Assembly: GCA_039602395.1 (NCBI GenBank)
Contig: JBCNJP010000017.1
Coordinates: forward strand, 18,384,729-18,448,728
Source of the DNA: Deinandra increscens subsp. villosa
Lineage: Eukaryota > Streptophyta > Magnoliopsida > Asterales > Asteraceae
Reading direction: 5' to 3'
DNA length: 64,000 bases
Part shown: positions 32,033 to 44,773 of the stretch, piece by piece
How positions within the stretch are numbered: the first letter of the stretch is position 1
How the letters are laid out: each line of letters opens with the position of its first letter
The notes under the pieces: model-generated
Told to the model about the DNA's origin: nothing
What the model saw: only the letters and a program-made list of their open reading frames with translations
Database searches by the model: none
Made by a program: the position numbers and the translations under genes

Positions 32033-34688
32033 TGAGGTGTGACATCCGAGAATTTCAAGGTTAACTTCCGTTAGACAATCTCCGTTAGTTACGTTATAAG
32101 TGTTAACTTAGTAACTAATGCTTAACTAGGCCGAATACGTCCACGACCTTTGGTTGATCATTGAACCCGACCACTTGTGTTATGTGTTCATTTATTTATG
32201 GTCATTATGTGCAATGTGATTTAAACGCATGATTTAGTATTATTAATAGCATGACAAATTCATGGATCGTGCTTATCTTGCTTAGAATGTAAATTGGCCC
32301 CTTTTGGTTGCCAGCGAAACTACCGAGCGAAACTGTAGATTCGCTCGGTAGCTAAACTTTTGATTTACAAGTATTCAGAGTTAGTTTTGCTTGGCCAGCG
32401 AAACTGCCAGTGAAACTAGCACCTGATCTATATGATATATAAAGCCAACCTAAACCCTAATCCTCATTAATTACATCATTTCTCAAAAACACACACACAC
32501 TCTCCTAAAATTCTGACCAGCCGAGAACCACCACGAGCCGCCGTCATCTCAGTTGGTGAACTCATCCATTCGGATCCTAGATCGAACCGTGAGTCTCCAA
32601 AACCATTTTTCTTGCATTTCTATGTGATTTCTTAAAAAGCATGCTTAAACCTCCATGTAATCGTTTGATCTTCTGATATGATGCTTAGGAATGCTAGATC
32701 TATCATAAAGTCTGCAACTTTACGTGTAAAATCATGCCATAATGAAGATTTATGCTAGTTAGGTCATTTTGTGCTTAAAAAGTGTTCTTGGTGATTTGAT
32801 GGTGAAAACTCATGTTTAGGGTGTTAGATTTGCTTGTTTAATGTTGGTAAATGTTTATGCATGCTAGATAATGAATTACATGAAGTATGGAAGCTGTTAG
32901 ATTGATTTTTGGTCTTAAAAACGAGTTTTCTGCGTTTAGCGAAACTGTGTGTTCTTTGGGCGAAACTATACAGCGAAACTGTGTTAATACTCATCCAGCG
33001 ACACTATACAGAGAAACTATAGTGTCGCCGTGAAAACTAAGTAGACCTACTCGAACGAAACTACCGAGCGAAGCAACCAAAGACTCGTGAACGAAAGTTC
33101 AAATCAGTTTCGGGCGAAACTAGATAGCGAAACTGTGTCATCAGTTTCGAGCGAAACTATCAAGCGAAACTGTGCCTTTTATGAACGAAAGTTCAAACCA
33201 GTTTCGAGCGAAACTAGCTAGCGAAAGTGCTGCCCGTGCACATAGGGAAACTGTGTAGCGAAACTGTGCCAAGACCAAAACCCAAACTTGTGCAACTTAT
33301 TTGAATGTTATGCCATGACTTACATGATTATGCAATAATGAAACATGCTTTGATTTTTGAGTTATGTGAACCCAAGTTTATGAGCAACCATCGGTGTCGT
33401 GTGTCGGTATGTCGTGTCATAGTTCCAACGTGCTATGTTATGGGCCATAGTGACGTAAGTTAAAGTTTAGACACAAAACTAATACTTAAGACCTAAACGT
33501 GTTCTTAGGTCTTCGTTAAGCAAACAATACTTGGATTATTTAGCAAGTGTAGCAGTGCAACCAAAGGTGAGTGTCACTAACCCGTTTACTGTGAGCCCGT
33601 TTGGGACACACTGAATAACTTAACGGAAAACAATGCTGACAACCTTACGAGTGCTATGCACCTCTTTGATGAACTTGAAACCTTATGAGTGCCACGCACC
33701 TCTTTGATAAACTTGAAGTGTTTTATGGGAAACACTTGTGGAACTTAAACAAACTAATTCTGAAACGAAACTGAAAACATTTTGAGATTCATGAGAATCC
33801 GGTAAACCGTTTTAATATGGCTAGTGTAGGTTAAAGTCTAAACCACATGATATCACATGATTTCTAAGGATTGCCTTTTAACTGAAAAAGTCCTCAACTT
33901 AATTGTGCCGTTAATTGTAAAGCGAGGGGATGTTGGGTAGATCTACTGGAGTTTGACAAACTCCGCCTCGTGACACTGGAGGTGCACGGAGGTACAATAT
34001 CAGCCTATCTGACCGTTATCCCGAGAGGACACGGGGGAGGCAAAGCCGCGATGATGTATGTCCGCAAAACAAAATAGATGATGGCAATGCCACTACAATA
34101 CTCATTAGTCAGCTTTGGTACAAACTTCCTTAGTGCATGGAACAACGGATTAGCTACCCGCGATATCGGTTGAGCACTTTAATTTTACAAAACTAGTACA
34201 TACCCGATAACGCATGTTACGGACATTACTTTTACTAAATCACGCTACTATGATTATGGACTGGTGTATTATCACTGAGCATTGCTTTTCACAAATAAAT
34301 ATTACATAAGTATATGTTGACACAATTATGATTATGAGACCGGGCCACTGCGTGACAAGCCCACTGTGAACTCACCAACCATTAGGTTGACACTTGCGTG
34401 GTTTAAACTTTTGCAGATCGCTGAGGAGTATACGGAGCGGGTTGGCATGGCACATGAAGACATTTTACTTTTGTTTAAATCAAATTGGGAATTTAAAACA
34501 ATGATTTTGTAAAGCACGTGGTTAGTGCTAAGGTTGACACTGCGTATTTTGAAGACTTTATTTATGACATATAATTGGACTAACTCTGGTTCGTTTAGTA
34601 TTTGTAACTAATGGTTGTGGTCCTGGTTTGCTCGCACCCCTTAACGGTATAAACTCCGTTAGTGGTTATTTGGGGGTGTGACATGAGG
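32033..34688 (+). mobile_element. solo LTR S1 (32038-34683) with TSD TGAGG
   Basis: The LTR begins TGTGACATCCGAG and ends GGGGGTGTGACA. TGAGG stands directly on both sides (32033-32037 and 34684-34688). There is no internal region, so the element was reduced by LTR-LTR recombination. The termini resemble those of G's chromovirus LTRs. It sits inside the Helitron. Confidence 0.9.
32311..33270 (+). repeat. GCGAAACT word array in solo LTR S1
   Basis: About eleven exact GCGAAACT words plus many variants (GAGAAACT, ACGAAACT, GTGAAACT) occur in two clusters, 32311-32420 and 32938-33265. AGTTTCG complements lie among them, so local hairpins are possible. Confidence 0.8.
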
Positions 34689-37020
34689 TGTCAAGGGCTT
34701 TCTTCAAGTTCAGATTAACAATTCATCAAGCTTCTAGCTGTATGTAGTTGATTCATTTAACTTTTAATAGATTAAGTATTTCTCATTGTTAATTTAATCA
34801 CTTTGTGTCTTTTCTATTAATCTTGGTGTATGAACTAAACAGTTTGAATTGTTTCATTTACAGGTTAGAGAAAGGAAGAAATTGATAGTTTTATTAATGT
34901 AGGATTACCAAATAGAAAAGTTGAAAGAAGACGGATGGATGACTGATATAAAATATAATTATGAGGTATGTTCAAATGTTAAAAAGAAAAATTATTGATG
35001 TTTATGGTAATGTTATGTCCAACCTTTTTAGGTTATATCTTTGTTCAAAACAAGATTGAGTATTGCAGAGAAGAAAAATCTTCCACTTATTGATTACAAG
35101 TGAACATCTTTCTTATATTCTCTTTATTTACTTCTTTTTTTTTCTCCGGATCTTAAATATTTCTCTTTTTATAGACTATTTTATTGTAATGGCTTTAGAA
35201 AATACTCAAGAATTAGGAAATGGATTGTGGGGTTATCAGGTGGCAAGGATCGAATTAAGGTAATTAGAGCTTCGGGATATCAGATGTGCTGATTTCAGAT
35301 TTCCCAACCTTTCTTTAAATCCTGATGAGCATAATTGCACAACCTCATATGACACTAATAGATATAGTAGTATGCATTTTTGCTTTAACGCCTACAGGTT
35401 GGGGAATGCTTCTGGTGAGTAAGCGCTTTACCATTATAATATACTTACGAATTCTATTTGGCACCCTCCTTGGTATGTTATAAACATAACTCAAGATGAT
35501 ATTTATTCGGGAGGATATTGTATATGGGTAATTTTAATTTTAATTTAGCATGGAGGATTTTTTTGATGTATGAAATAACACTGATGTGGGATACCCGTTA
35601 TCTTTTCTTTATTATGTTCTCTCTAAAAAAATAAATCATATAATATGTTTGTTTAGATTTTAAAGAGGAAGTTGGGGCAATTGGATGGAGATCATTTACC
35701 AATATATTCGAGCATGCTTTTATAATTTGCAAGGAAAGAGAGTTGTAGAGACTTCATTTTAGTTGCATACTTGCATAAGTACAATTATATATTTCTTAAT
35801 TGCACAAACTTTATTTGTACCATTGACTTTCAATAATACTCTTTTTGAACTTATTAATTTTACAAATTAACTGTATTTTCCAAAATGAGGTCACAATGAT
35901 CAGGTCAGACAATTTCTTAAGTAATAAACAAATAAAGAAGGAAAAAAAACAAAATTGTTATAAAAAAAGGGCATCTTTGGACACATTCAAGCTTCCATGT
36001 ATTTCATACAAAATTGTTATTTTTTTACTTCGGATTTGATTTGTGACCATGAAACTAATGATAGGTTAAGATTTTAACTTCATTTTAGCTTCATATCTGA
36101 TATGCTAATCACATGTACTTAATAATTACTTGATTCATAATCTGCAATATTATGATTGTGTGATCCATCATTTCAGTTCTACAATGTGTGTAATGATGAT
36201 TTAACATTCTTAAGTGAAATAAATGTGTATTGATGGTTTTTTTTTCTTTTTTTTTCTTTTTGACTAAGAAGGGGACCTATATAAATCAGGTGGGAAAGTG
36301 GGAGTGATTACATCACAACACAAGAAGGTACATTTTTCAAACCTGTTGTATGAGTTATTTTTAGTTTTCATTATATGGGTTATTTTTAGGTTTCATTAAT
36401 TTTAAATTTCTATTGATATCTGATTACTCTTTGTTGATTGCATAATTACTGTCACACTGTTTGGCTAACGAATTTAGGAATATGTTGTTAATGACTGCTC
36501 ATTACTGGTTGCAAATTTCTTATTCTCTATAGGAACAAAGAACAATTTCTACAGAAACGAGTGTATCTGATCTTGGAATAAGCTGCCAAAGGAGAACTCC
36601 ACAAGGAGTTGCACATATGCAAGCACTTCACTGGGCGACATGCTGCTACTTTAACTTTTTTATATTATTGTAACTCTTTTATATTGCTATCGGTTGTGAC
36701 TTTTTATGATTCGAGTTGAGAAGAAACTGGTTGTAGGTTTTAGATTTTTAAGATTTGTATATACATTCTAATAACTTAAATTTCCATATTGCACATAGTT
36801 GATTATTATTGTCTTTGTTTTACTACGTATTTTTCTAATACCAGTCTAAAAAAAATTTGATCAAAAGAAAACGGTCATGGTATTTGTCACGGTACTCGAC
36901 TTTAGATTTTCTCTAGAAAGTGTGTCATATAAATAAAAGTAATTGTTTTATTTAAATCCTATAATTCAATGAAATTTATAAAAGTAAATTATTATTGTCT
37001 TTATTTTAGTATTTTTTAAA
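34689..37020. other. Helitron interior, right part
   Basis: Exon-like pieces may exist (for example 34863-34972, between an ACAG acceptor and a GAG/GTATGT donor), but no product is recognised. The open frames 35063-35263 and 35845-36039 are A/T-rich and unconvincing. Confidence 0.3.
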
Positions 37021-37050
37021 ATCCGCCCGTGCGATGCAAGAGTATCAAAG
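37021..37050 (+). repeat. decayed second Helitron 3' end
   Basis: ATCCGCCCGTGCGATGCAAG followed by AGTATCAAAGG matches the real 3' end at 37393-37427, but its hairpin is broken and CTAG is missing. The same TTTTTAAAA lead-in precedes both. Confidence 0.6.
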
Positions 37051-37393
37051 GAGACAATTTCTGATTGCGGTATGTTTGGGAATGACAGTTAAACAAAAGC
37101 CAAGGTCAGTCACTTTCAAGAGTTGAACTATATTTAAATAATCCATGCTTTAGTCATCGTGAGCTTTAAGTTGCATTATCAAGGGTTAAGAGCAGAGATG
37201 GACTAAAACTTCTCATATTGGATGAAGACGTAAAAATGACAACAAAACATCAAATGTTGTTTATAAGTCTGTATTTTTAAATTTTTAACTTTTTTTCATT
37301 CTCCAATGTCAATTCTTTTTTTTTCTTTAATTCCAACTAATATCGAATTACAATTATTAGAATATGTTACTATAAGTATTAGTTTTTTAAAAA

Positions 37394-37427
37394 TCCGCCC
37401 GTGCGAGGCACGGGTATCAAAAACTAG
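37394..37427 (+). terminator. Helitron 3' terminal hairpin and CTAG
   Basis: The stem is CCCGTGC / GCACGGG with a short loop, about 10 bp before the terminal CTAG. This structure defines the transposition end in Helitrons. Confidence 0.8.
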
Positions 37428-37749
37428 TATATAAATATATGAACAAGAAATGAAACAGTCTATAGGAAACAATAATGCCTTATTGTGACAATCCGTCTTT
37501 TCTGGTCTTCTCCTGATTTAAATAAACTTAAAATTATATAAATGTCGTAAGAACATTTACTTTAACTCTTATAAATGTTATGTTTAACATTTATGTGATT
37601 GACTCATGTTTATAGTAGCATCTAGGGTTTGTGTAACCATCACTATACGAGCATACACTTAAGCCTGGACGGTTGATATTCTATGACTTTATGTAAATAA
37701 TATGTTATTATGATTTCAAGCAACCGTTTTGTCATTTCATGTGACGAGT

Positions 37750-37885
37750 TAAGTTATGATTTTATGTGATATGTTTATATATATTCACACGATTTGTTAT
37801 ATGATTTTATGTGAAGTTAAACCTATGATTTTATGTGAGTAAATCTACGATTATGGATTAATATTTATAATTTTATGTGACTAGT
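37750..37885 (+). repeat. TATGATTTTATGTGA word repeat in S2
   Basis: The 15-base word occurs at about 37757, 37801 and 37824, with a looser copy near 37867. Confidence 0.7.
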
Positions 37886-38727
37886 TAAGGTTTATATTCT
37901 TATAAACGTCACACGTTAAAAATGTGTTGGCTTATATGCGTTTAGTCCTCACTCAGGTTCCTTTCGTTAACTCTGTTAGCCTTGTAAGTCTATTATAAAC
38001 TTGAGCGACTAACGTTGTTAACTTCCGAACTCACTTTCTATTAACCTAAACTATGAAGGGTTAACCTTGCCATTCCCTAAAACCTTGTGCCACCTCTGTA
38101 TATTTTGAGGGATTATTCTTGCCAATTAACGAAATTTGATTTGAAGCTGGAAAAGAAAAAAAAGAACAAGGAACCGCCGACCGTATTAAATTGCGACATC
38201 CGAGCGTCGCATTCAATTCGCGTTTCACTCGTGGGTTACGATTTTCAATCGATCAACTACTGATTTTGATCCAGCAACCTATTTCCCATTCAATCATTTG
38301 CTTCACAAACCCTCTCGCATCTCCAACGTCTTCTTTGTTTTCGGAGGATTATCACAGGGAATCCGGCCATCACCATTTAGCACCGTGTTCACAACCATCG
38401 GACCTGTTTCATCATCAGATTCGTATCACAAACCAGTCGTAGGCACATCAGCAACCGAATCATCAAGATTTATTGACGGGTTCGAGTTTCCGACTCGGGT
38501 TCATCATTGCATTCACGAGTTCTGCGTTCATCTTCATCAAAGGTATGTGAGTCATGTTCTTATCGGGTATTCCTAATCACGGTACTTGTAATCTGCTGTT
38601 AATGTTCTGTGTTCCCATAACCATTAATGGAGGTCGGGTGTTTAGGGTTTGTAATATGGAAGATGACACCCGACCAAGATAGTTAAATAATTTGTTTAAG
38701 CATTTCTGAACCAGTAGAAGGAATTGC

Positions 38728-38945
38728 CCGGATGGTTGATTCGTTGGTCTTGGTTGCTGTGGTCGCGGGTTCTAAACCCGGCCACCTCCGTTTCTTTTTC
38801 TTACACTAATTATTCTTCCAGCTTGCTCACAATATTATCATACAAAAACATTTTGAACCGAATTCTATCAACAAAGCAAATCAGTTCCAGCGGTTAGGCT
38901 CCTTGTTGGCCACTCAACAGGTGCGGGTTCGATCCTCATCTACTA
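38728..38945 (+). repeat. two tRNA-like / SINE-like B-box segments in S2
   Basis: GCGGGTTCTAAACCCGGCC (about 38766) and GTGCGGGTTCGATCCTCATC (about 38921) contain pol III B-box-like cores GGTTCTAAACCC and GGTTCGATCC. Each is preceded at a suitable distance by a loose A-box-like stretch. I cannot draw a full cloverleaf, so they are not called as tRNA genes. Confidence 0.35.
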
Positions 38946-39192
38946 CAAAACTTTTTAATTGGTTTTCTGGTTGATATTTTTGCATCCTAGTCATATCGAA
39001 TCGACCCTCGAGCAATCCTAAGCCGATCTTAACACCTCGTATTATCAAACATGTTGTTTATTAGTCAAACACCCTATTGTCGAATCGTTAAGATAAATTC
39101 TTATATTTTATCTGGTTATTTAAAAGTCGTTCGAAACTTGTTTTGCATAGTATCATGCAAATGAATTGGGTGATTTTATAACGTATATGGGT

Positions 39193-39195
<3 letters not shown>

Positions 39196-39234
<39 letters not shown>
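39196..39234. repeat. TA microsatellite
   Basis: A run of about 17 TA units inside solo LTR S2. Confidence 0.9.
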
Positions 39235-39237
<3 letters not shown>

Positions 39238-40789
39238 TGTAAACGTTTGGAAAATATATATTTATAGATAATTATTGGTAGTTATAAACCGAGCATTTTT
39301 GTAAGCTATATAAAGTGAAAAATACGTATATAAATAGTATATTTATCGTCACTACGTTATTTATAATTTTTAACGTTGGATATATTTATATAGATATTTA
39401 AAAATATGAACACATATGTTTTACTACTTGATTTAATAAAGATAAACTGTGTATTTGGTTAAGTACATATTTTATTATTTGATTACATGGACGTATAATA
39501 TTGGTTAATAATATACTTTTCGTCGATTATTCGTAATCGTTATGATTTCCGGCTATGTGCCATCCTCGACTCGTTTTGGCTTTATGATCTCCTTCATGTC
39601 ATAGTTGACGTTGTCTATCCTTCACCGTTCGTCTAGACTTAGTCATTTTTCGATTGAACACACGCTTATGTATTCATGCTCGTTAGGTGTTTGGTAGAAT
39701 ACACAAGACCTGCTAGTTGCTACTTGCTGTTATTATTTATCTGGAATCGCTTTGCACCCGAAGGTGAGTTTCACGGCCCCATTTTACTTATTTTAATCCT
39801 GTTGGGGGAGATTAACATGCAAACACTTGAACTGTTAGATATATATCACCTGAATGATAGTGGCACACTTATGATAAAGCCCTCACTTTATAGTTACTGT
39901 CAATGTGACATCAGCGGAAACTTATTTAGTAGATCTACTGGGCCTGACAAGCCCCACCCGGGTCATTCGCGCTGACTCGATTGGATATCGAACGGGTGTT
40001 ATATACTTCTTAGTCTTAACGAGGCACAATTGAACTTGTCGAGCTTCAGTAACTGGATAGCTAGTTTATCTAGTCGAACGTGCACTGATTTCTTGAAAAT
40101 AGCCTAGCTAGCTATTGATATATTATCTGGATTTTAAACTGATTTTGAACATGAACTTGAACTGTCGATGAACAGTTGATTTACACTGAATTGGGACTGT
40201 TGTTTAGCAGTCGATTTACATTAACTGGAACTGTTTTTGAACCGATAAACCTGTGAACTCACCAACCTTTGTGTTGACACTTTTTAGCATGTTATTTCTC
40301 AGGTTGCGGATGTTCGAGTATCACGAGTATGCATCCCCGAGTCTTTGAAACACTTTAAATGTCTTTGAACAAGCCAAGTCACCTTGGGTGACAAAGATTT
40401 TACATAATTACTTTTATTGTATTTACGCTTCCGCATTTGTAAAACTTTAATTTTATATTTTAATGAAATATGAAACGTTTTTATTAATTATTGGTCGTTT
40501 GGTGTAACTAATGGACGGCGATCCTGGTTTGTCACGCTCCCTGCGGCGCGTTATCGCCCGTGGGATTTTTGGGGGTGTGACACTTATAATAATTAAAAAT
40601 TGTCCATTCTCTTTGCGTGTGTTTTACTTGCATGTGTTTTCCTTTTCTTTATGTTTTATTTTAATTATTTTATTTTTTTCTTTCTCGGTCGAGGATCTTT
40701 TTCTATAACGGGTTCGGCGAGAGTGGAACAAAAAAACGAGATGTCATCTATGTGATAATATTAACGACATGTTGGGTTATTTGAAAAGG

Positions 40790-41015
40790 AATGCAACGAG
40801 GTTAGTTTCAATGAAAAATGTCTGTCTTTGGGTCATATGTGTTCGAAAACTAAAAATTTAAGTTTTCTTTGGCCTTTGGGTCTCTAATAGATGTGAAGGG
40901 CGGGTGATGTCTTGGAAGGATTGGTATCATTTTTTAATGTAATCGTTGTGTTTTGTTTTACCCTTCTAGTTCCTTGCTGGGAGCCTTTGTTCTTAATGAA
41001 ATCGCTGTTAAAAAA
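40790..41015 (+). pseudogene. 3' tail of a LINE (non-LTR) retrotransposon
   Basis: The frame 40877-40942 reads WVSNRCEGRVMSWKDWYHFL and a stop, the typical C-terminal end of plant LINE ORF2 proteins. A 3' UTR follows (CCTTGCTGGGAGCC ... AATGAAATCGCTGTT) with a short poly-A at about 41010. Only the last few dozen codons are left, with frame damage upstream. LINE copies are commonly 5' truncated. Confidence 0.65.
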
Positions 41016-41155
41016 AGTACTTTATTTTTAGTTTTATTTTTTGCTTTAAGGTTTACCATTTAAGAATTAGATTTAAATTTTATTTAGGAGCGAGTTATTA
41101 TTGAATTTTTTTTATTTACTGTTTGTTTACCTATGCTATTTGTAGTTATTATTTC

Positions 41156-41701
41156 TGTTAGCATAATTAGTTTTGTTTGTTATTAAGTTCGTTAGTCACT
41201 TAATATATTGTTTAGTGTGTATATAAAGTAATTGTATTAGTCAAAATGGGTTAATAAGAAATTCTGATTTTCCCCCTTTCTTCTCTGATAATATGGTATC
41301 AGAGCTTTAAGATCCGATCATCTTCTTCGCTTCCAATTCCGATCATCTGTTCCATTATCGATCATTTTTTCCGTCTCATTCTTGTTTCCGGTCCCATTTC
41401 CGTTCATCCTTTTTTCGTTTTTGTTTTTCTCACTCCCGTTGTTTTTAGATCTCGTTTTCGATCTGGTTTTGTTCTTCATAATCATGACTGATTTCAGTTC
41501 AACTAAATCGATTCCTCCAATCCATTGTATATACATCATTCAGATTATCCTGGTATGCTCCTTGTTTCAAAAACTTTTGATGGATCTGGATTTGCAACGT
41601 GAAAGTGATATACATCAAAATATACATCCACAGGTGCATCCACATGTGCTTTAGCCGGTCACCAGATACGAGACCCACTTCAAAGATACATCCACAGGTT
41701 T
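41156..41701 (+). mobile_element. Ty1/copia 5' fragment (LTR end, primer site, start of gag)
   Basis: TGTTAGCATAATTAG at 41156 is a possible LTR start; the LTR end is decayed and lacks a clear CA. TGGTATCAGAGC at 41294-41305 is a tRNA-iMet primer site. A gag start follows at 41484 (MTDFSSTKSIPP); after a one-base shift it reads YIHHSDYPGMLLVSKTFDGS, the usual copia gag opening. The element is cut at about 41620-41701 by later events. Confidence 0.65.
41294..41305 (+). other. copia primer binding site
   Basis: TGGTATCAGAGC matches the complement of the initiator Met tRNA 3' end. Confidence 0.75.
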
Positions 41702-42015
41702 TGTCACACCCTAACCGACGGTGGAAGATGTCGGGGCGCGATTATTGTCCAGATGCACACAACACTATCTAATGTTGCGACATTCTTAATCAACCCATTT
41801 CATAACATTCAATGATTACATAACATATAGTCACAATACAACAATTAATAACAGCATAACTTGATTAATTTAGGTCTCTTTAAGTCCACATGCATCCTGA
41901 AATGTTGTTAGCGAAATCATCGATATCAAAGAGCAAAACCTGCAACATGTATAAAATAAAGGTCAACTACAAATAGTTGGTGAGTTAACGTAGGTTTAGT
42001 GTACTACATATTTTA
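41702..42015 (-). repeat. fragment of an LTR related to S3
   Basis: It begins TGTCACACCCTAACCGACGG, like S3 (TGTCACACCTCAACCGACGG), and shares CCTGCAACATGTATAA and AGTTGGTGAGT. Homology fades before 42078. The right limit is approximate. Confidence 0.55.
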
Positions 42016-42077
42016 AAGCATGATCAACAGGGACCCGAACCTGATGGTCCCTACCCTGGGTCACCACACCTGCTGTA

Positions 42078-44773
42078 GTAGCTGTCACACCTCAACCGAC
42101 GGCGGAATATGTCGGGGCGCAATGATTGTCCAGATGCACATGACAACTAAATTAAGTTGTAATATTTAAACATGCCCTTTTCAATAATCAATTAAAGATA
42201 TTGTACAATAAAGTTAAACATGCAAAATACATATCAACTGATTTAAAGTCTTGAATCTAGGTCCAGCAATCCTAGCGTGATCACAACATAGCTCATGTAT
42301 AGGTTCCTGCAACATGTATAAGATAAAGTGTCAACTACAAAAGTAGTTGGTGAGTAAACACAGGTTTAAATAACATACGTATAATTTCAATATAAGCGAT
42401 ATATGTATAACCAGATATTTTCATATATATAGTCAAACAAGTAATGAGTTAGAGCCAATAAGTGAGCGCATCAAACCCTAGACAACTAGGCTTCCAATCA
42501 CAAGGCGCCACATGCGAGGCATGCCAAGTGGGCTGTCAAACCAATAGATCTATTATTGTTACCCCGGCTCGGTGTGTTAATGAATACGCTTCAAAATAGA
42601 GATAGAGTACAACCAATCACAATAATCCACACATATTTAACATAGATAGAACGTATCCAATCAACATATAATCGCGTTTGTGTTTTAGAGAGATGATTTT
42701 GAATAAAGATACATGTTACACCCCAAAACGTTTAAAAGAGGAGGTTTCTGAATACTCACTACTCAAATCATCATTTGAAGGAATCACCCTTCTAATGATA
42801 ACAAGAGTTGATATCGCATCACATCCCATAATATTAAAAGAAGAGGGGGTTTAGTGGATACTCACAACATGGATTATCATTCTAATGTATCACCATTTGA
42901 ATGATAATACGAGTTGATCATTTAGGTACATTCCCTAATATTTAAAGAGGGGGTTTAGTGAATACTCACCTGATAAGTAGATCGGAAATGAGAGATGGAA
43001 CCAAACATGAGAGATAACAATCTGAAGATATCATAATGAAACGAACATGCTAAATGAATATAGGGAATCATAATGATTATAGTTCTAAGGACACGAGGAA
43101 CTTAAGGAGTGTTAGATCTTATTTGATTAAAAGACCATTTTGTCCCTTTATCCGGAAATTGATGATAATGCTTTATTTTATCAACTTTGGACCCATAAAT
43201 ACTTATTATATATATAAATATGATTTAAGACCAAAAATGAAGTCCCAATACCTCCCGGTTTCCTTAATATTAAATAATCATATTTAAAACCCAAATTTTG
43301 AAATATTTATCAAATAAATAGCAGGATCTTTTATTAACTGAACTAAATTGAGGGATTTTATTTAAAATATTATTTTATAATATACCTTTAAAAGATTAGC
43401 CCTAAACTTAACCCGTTTGTTAAATTTTGGCAAAGTAACGTCTAGAAAACCCTAATTTTAACGTATTTATTAAATAAATAGCAAAACATTTTGTAGAATT
43501 ATAAAAACTTAGGGTTTAATTCATTATGATATAGTATAATATTCCTCAAAATATCAAACCTTAATTCAATACCGTTTACTCAATTTGGGCAGTACAACGT
43601 TACGAAAACCCTAATTTTAACTCATTTTTAGATAAAATACCAAACCTTCCCAAAACTTAAAATTAACTTACCGATTTCTTAAAACACATTATTTTAAGAT
43701 TACCTACAAAAATTTAGACCCTAATTCCAACCTGATCACCCGATTTTGGCATAACAAGCTCAAGAACCCTAATTTTTATACATTTATAGAAACCATAATT
43801 AGACATAATATTATCAAAAACTGAGATAGGTTATTGTAGAACATACCAAATGATGAGGTACCGCAGAATTTCAGCATCTAATTCCTTCTGGATTGGACGA
43901 ATTTTAAAGAACAAGTTGCGGTGATGAACTAGGGTTTTTGAGGGAGAGATTTGAGAAATTGGTGAGGATAAACGGATGATCTGAGCTCGAATTTATAGGG
44001 GTTTGATGCGCATTATGTCCTAGACACGTGTAGGGGTGATAATCCGAGCTAATTCGACGTCTAGAGGGTAAAATCGTGCGAAACAAGTCGAGAGACATGG
44101 CAAAAAACGAACCAGCAAGAATTCTGGTGCAGATGGGGTCTCGCGTATCGCGCAGACCAGTACACAGCCCCTCGCGATATGCGAGGGTGGGGGGGGGGGG
44201 GTCCAGGATATTTTGTTTTCTTTTTTTCTTCTTTTTAGTCGTTCGCTACTCGTTTCAACTCGATAACCTCTAAAATTTTACGAGCAACTTATATTAACAT
44301 TATAAAACACCAAGGAATATTAAAATATGATTTTTTAAATTTACGTGACTCCCGGTTATTAACGGATTAGCAGGAAAAACGGTAAATTCATTTATTTGCG
44401 TTTTAATAAAAAACAATTGATCTCTAATTTAACCAATTGGTTTTTAATGTTATAAAATGATTGTAAGATATTCCAAAGTATATATTTTGAGATAAAAAAA
44501 ACCCCGAGATTCCCGGTAAACAATTAATTGAATACCGAAATCACGTAAAAACCAAAAATTGCTTCATTTTCGTTTTAAGCAAACCGTTTAACCTAAAACT
44601 TTGCAAATTTATTATTTTGCTTTCAAAAATGATTATGGAATATCCCGAACATAATTTAAATCTATAATTTAGATGAATTCATTCGGTAATCGTTAAATCA
44701 AAATTCAATTTGCGTGACAGGTTCAAATTCGGGTCGGTTTTGCAATTGGGTCGGACACGGGTGTTACAGTAGC
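42078..44773 (-). mobile_element. solo LTR S3 (42083-44768) with TSD GTAGC
   Basis: Plus strand: TGTCACACCTC ... GGGTGTTACA, so the LTR is on the minus strand (TGTAACACCCG ... GGTGTGACA). Perfect GTAGC flanks it at 42078-42082 and 44769-44773. Bases 42728-42972 carry three degenerate ~110 bp repeats with GTTTAGTG[A/G]ATACTCAC. A G-run lies at 44189-44200. Confidence 0.88.

Larger units (their letters stand above)
30219..37427 (+). mobile_element. Helitron, non-autonomous, 7.2 kb (includes a solo LTR)
   Basis: It starts TCTATATAATATATATATG after an A, with the 12 bp palindrome TGCCACGTGGCA at 30249-30260. It ends with the hairpin GCCCGTGCGAGGCACGGG, a short linker and CTAG at 37424-37427, followed by T. 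TC start, 3' hairpin, CTRR end and A/T insertion without duplication are the Helitron hallmarks. I see no Rep/helicase protein, so it would depend on another copy. Inside are a captured MOB1 exon, a tandem duplication and a 2.6 kb solo LTR. Confidence 0.75.
37479..40587 (+). mobile_element. solo LTR S2 (37484-40582) with TSD CTTAT
   Basis: It begins TGTGACAATCCG and ends GGGGGTGTGACA, flanked by perfect CTTAT (37479-37483, 40583-40587). At 3.1 kb it is within the long-LTR chromovirus range. Its open frames (38191-38442, 38298-38576, 39676-39975) have no known domain. It lies 56 bp beyond the Helitron end. Confidence 0.9.

Noticed and set aside
38921..38945. tRNA gene at the GGTTCGATCC box
   Set aside because: I could not form acceptor or anticodon stems; only a B-box-like element is supported.
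38191..39975. Open frames inside solo LTR S2
   Set aside because: They fall wholly inside an LTR with perfect target duplications, show no domains and overlap each other in different phases.
41382..41483. Phe/Leu-rich start of the frame 41382-41654 as a signal or membrane segment
   Set aside because: It is CT-rich leader DNA upstream of a copia gag start; the gag ATG at 41484 is the meaningful one.
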